From NCBI GenBank assembly GCA_002701705.1, contig NZWU01000012.1, forward strand, positions 22,422 through 36,726: a stretch of DNA of 14,305 nucleotides. Direction: 5' to 3'. Both the position numbers and the translations under genes were made by a program. Of this stretch, positions 12,452 through 14,305 are shown in pieces (positions within the stretch are counted from its first letter, which is position 1; the number at the start of each line of letters is the position of its first letter). The notes under the pieces are model-generated. The model searched no databases. It saw only the letters and a list, made by a program, of their open reading frames with translations, and was not told the origin of the DNA. The DNA comes from Gammaproteobacteria bacterium (lineage in GTDB: Bacteria > Pseudomonadota > Gammaproteobacteria > GCA-002705445 > GCA-002716945).

Positions 12452-14305
12452 TTAAAAATCAAACTTGAAACCAGCCATAATGGTTTGTGGTTTATTAGGC
12501 CTCTTACCGTATTCATGCTCAGAAGCAACAATCACTTTATCGAATAAGTTATCTATATTGAAAAATAATCGCGCGTCACTTATACCATGCATATTAACAG
12601 GCATTTTCATTCCTGAATGAAGATCAAATATCCAGGCCTTACCAGTTTTATAGGTATTGCTGGGATTGGTGAATGTATCATCAAGATATTTTGCCCCTAA
12701 TGAAACATCCCAAGTTGATGTTTTCATACCCATTGATACATACATTTGAAAGTCAGGAATGTATGCAATAGATTTGCCTTGTTGAGCTGGTTCGCTATCA
12801 GTGTTTGTCTTATATTCTGAGTTTTGAACTAATGCTGACACAAGAAGAGGGAATTTAATTGAATTCATATTGCTCATTCCTTTCATATGAGGCCCAGCAA
12901 ACATATCAGTAAGTCTGTATTGAAATTCAAGCCCATGGACTTCAGCCTTACCAGCATTTAATGAGTCACCAGTGTTTCCAGTACATCCATTTGCAACCAA
13001 ACAGGATTCTAATAAATTATCATAATCCACTAGGAATGCGATTGCTTCTAGATAACTATTCTCAGAGCCTATTCGAAGGCCAAGTTCGTAATTATCAGAT
13101 GATTCAGGATTAGCTGAGCTATAACCTGTTGGTGAGTACCCCTCATGATATCCGCCAAACATTTGAAGCCCATTAGGGTAACTATAAACTGTTGACAACC
13201 CTAACATCGTCTCATTATTACTCGCCTTGCCAGTTGAGCCAGGCGAGCCCATTGTTCCTTTGTTGTATTCTACATCTTCATAACGAAGACCCAGTGTGGA
13301 GGTAAAGTTGCCGTGTGTTACAACATCCTTGATATGCCATGATTCTGCATCAGCGTCTTTCAGTTCAGAACCCGATTGAGAACCCGGTCCTGTAGCTCCA
13401 CCAATTTTAAGCGTCATGGTATTGTTTGCATCAAGAGTGTAGTTTTCTTGATAAGATGAATCCATTCTTTGACGATAATCTTTATGTCTACGGTAGCCAT
13501 ATTCTAAATCATGGTTTCCGATCTGATGGTCAATTACGAATTGAACACCAGTCATTCCATAGTCTCGATGACCCATAGATCTTTTGATGTATTCATTGGC
13601 GCCCATCGCAGTGGTTCCAGTAATGATATTACAAGCGCGTAATTCCAATCCTAGATCACTTGCACAAGCTCCTTGCATATCAATGTTACTAAAAGCCACC
13701 TTGGTAGTATCGCCCACTCCATTTGCTTCAGGGTCAATGTAGATATCACCTACTTTACCCCATATACGACTATATCTAGTTTTATAAAGTTTAGACGTAA
13801 CCTGCATGTTAGGCATTGGTTCCATGTAATGGGTAAAAATATAACGATGATAGTCATTATCCATTTGATCAAATGCTGTTGCACCATATCTTTGATAAGG
13901 GTCTGAAGCGAATGATGCTGTAGTTAGTCCCGTATAAGTTTCATTGGAAGTTTCAGTAGTGTTTTGACTGGAAAGTTCAAAATACTGATTCCATACACCA
14001 CCCTGCGGTGTATAACGTATTTTAAATAAATCAGATTGCTTATCAAATCCGGTGTCCCCTGGATTGCCAGTTCCCTTGATTGATTTAAACCCATCGGATC
14101 GATAATCATGGTATTCAAATACATAGCCAATTGATGGAGTTATATTCCCACCATAGTAAGTATGATTACGTGTAAAGCCGTCATCACCGAAGGTAAGAGA
14201 ATAATGTCCCTCACTATCAACGGTCGGCACTTGTCGAGATATAAAGTTAACAGTACCTGCTGTAGTTCTTGGACCAGTACCAATTGCAGCAGGACCCTTC
14301 AAGAC
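12452..14305 (-). CDS. TonB-dependent outer-membrane receptor (N-terminus cut by window)
   Basis: A ligand-gated beta-barrel transporter of the outer membrane; the visible 617 residues begin inside the plug domain. The first visible residues, VLKGPAAIGTGPRTTAGTVN, are the conserved end of the TonB plug, so the signal peptide and TonB box lie beyond base 14305. The in-frame first 'start' near 14302 is TTG coding for Leu of this motif, not a true start. The rest alternates amphipathic barrel strands and loops. Two Cys pairs (CASDLGLELRAC and SCLVANGC) probably form disulfides in extracellular loops. The chain ends MAGFKFDF, with the C-terminal Phe needed for barrel insertion. Overall resemblance is to ferric-siderophore/FecA-like receptors, but the ligand cannot be decided. 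Its G+C content is clearly higher than that of neighbouring genes. Confidence 0.9.
   Translation of the reverse strand, partial: VLKGPAAIGTGPRTTAGTVNFISRQVPTVDSEGHYSLTFGDDGFTRNHTYYGGNITPSIGYVFEYHDYRSDGFKSIKGTGNPGDTGFDKQSDLFKIRYTPQGGVWNQYFELSSQNTTETSNETYTGLTTASFASDPYQRYGATAFDQMDNDYHRYIFTHYMEPMPNMQVTSKLYKTRYSRIWGKVGDIYIDPEANGVGDTTKVAFSNIDMQGACASDLGLELRACNIITGTTAMGANEYIKRSMGHRDYGMTGVQFVIDHQIGNHDLEYGYRRHKDYRQRMDSSYQENYTLDANNTMTLKIGGATGPGSQSGSELKDADAESWHIKDVVTHGNFTSTLGLRYEDVEYNKGTMGSPGSTGKASNNETMLGLSTVYSYPNGLQMFGGYHEGYSPTGYSSANPESSDNYELGLRIGSENSYLEAIAFLVDYDNLLESCLVANGCTGNTGDSLNAGKAEVHGLEFQYRLTDMFAGPHMKGMSNMNSIKFPLLVSALVQNSEYKTNTDSEPAQQGKSIAYIPDFQMYVSMGMKTSTWDVSLGAKYLDDTFTNPSNTYKTGKAWIFDLHSGMKMPVNMHGISDARLFFNIDNLFDKVIVASEHEYGKRPNKPQTIMAGFKFDF

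Noticed and set aside
14300-14302. TTG near 14302 as the start of the TonB receptor
   Set aside because: The frame is open to the window edge and this codon is the Leu of the conserved plug motif VLKGP, so the gene is simply cut.
1-14305. Possible CRISPR array accompanying the Cas6-like gene
   Set aside because: No regularly spaced repeats of 25-40 bases were seen on either strand anywhere in the window.

Overview
The window is AT-rich chromosomal DNA that looks like a sulfur-oxidising gammaproteobacterium of the SUP05/Thioglobus or related marine or symbiotic type. This rests on the gene order dsrA-B-E-F-H-C-M-K, on DsrEFH (known only from sulfur oxidisers), and on base composition. The exact lineage cannot be fixed from the sequence alone.

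Region 1 (positions 1-5861, minus strand) is the front of a reverse-type dissimilatory sulfite reductase operon. In transcription order it holds dsrA, dsrB, dsrE, dsrF, dsrH, dsrC, dsrM and dsrK, with dsrK cut by the window edge. Genes overlap or are spaced by 1-31 bases. DsrEFH passes persulfide sulfur to DsrC. DsrAB oxidises DsrC-bound sulfur to sulfite. The membrane complex containing DsrM and DsrK reoxidises or recycles DsrC and moves electrons to or from the quinone pool.

Region 2 (5862-5982) is a short AT-rich divergent promoter region with a 10-bp-phased direct repeat. It separates the dsr operon from a plus-strand accessory block.

Region 3 (5983-11678) is an unusual accessory block. 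Cluster a (5983-7703) has a TauD/TfdA-type 2OG-Fe(II) dioxygenase, a 63-residue protein and a protein of the Cas6/Cmx6 (CRISPR RNA endonuclease) family, with no CRISPR array anywhere in view. Cluster b (7790-8547) has a DsrC paralogue lacking both redox cysteines and two small proteins in tight coupling. A lone minus-strand gene of unknown function (8548-9114) follows. Cluster c (9182-11678) has a prolyl-hydroxylase-like 2OG oxygenase, a TrpD2-like phosphoribosyltransferase homologue with a changed PRPP motif, a second DsrC paralogue keeping only one cysteine, and a DUF4396-like membrane protein. The co-occurrence of two non-canonical DsrC paralogues, a stand-alone Cas6-like protein, a TrpD2-like protein (a family with nucleic-acid-binding members) and two oxygenases beside dsr is the most interesting content. 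It could be a regulatory or RNA-modification system tied to sulfur state, but that function is inference.

Region 4 (11671-14305, minus strand) has a TonB-dependent outer-membrane receptor, N-terminally cut by the window end, followed by an ExbB/TolQ-type proton channel gene. A strong hairpin lies between them. The receptor gene is visibly richer in G+C than its neighbours. No rRNA, tRNA, CRISPR array or insertion sequence was seen. No gene-free stretch exceeds about 150 bases.
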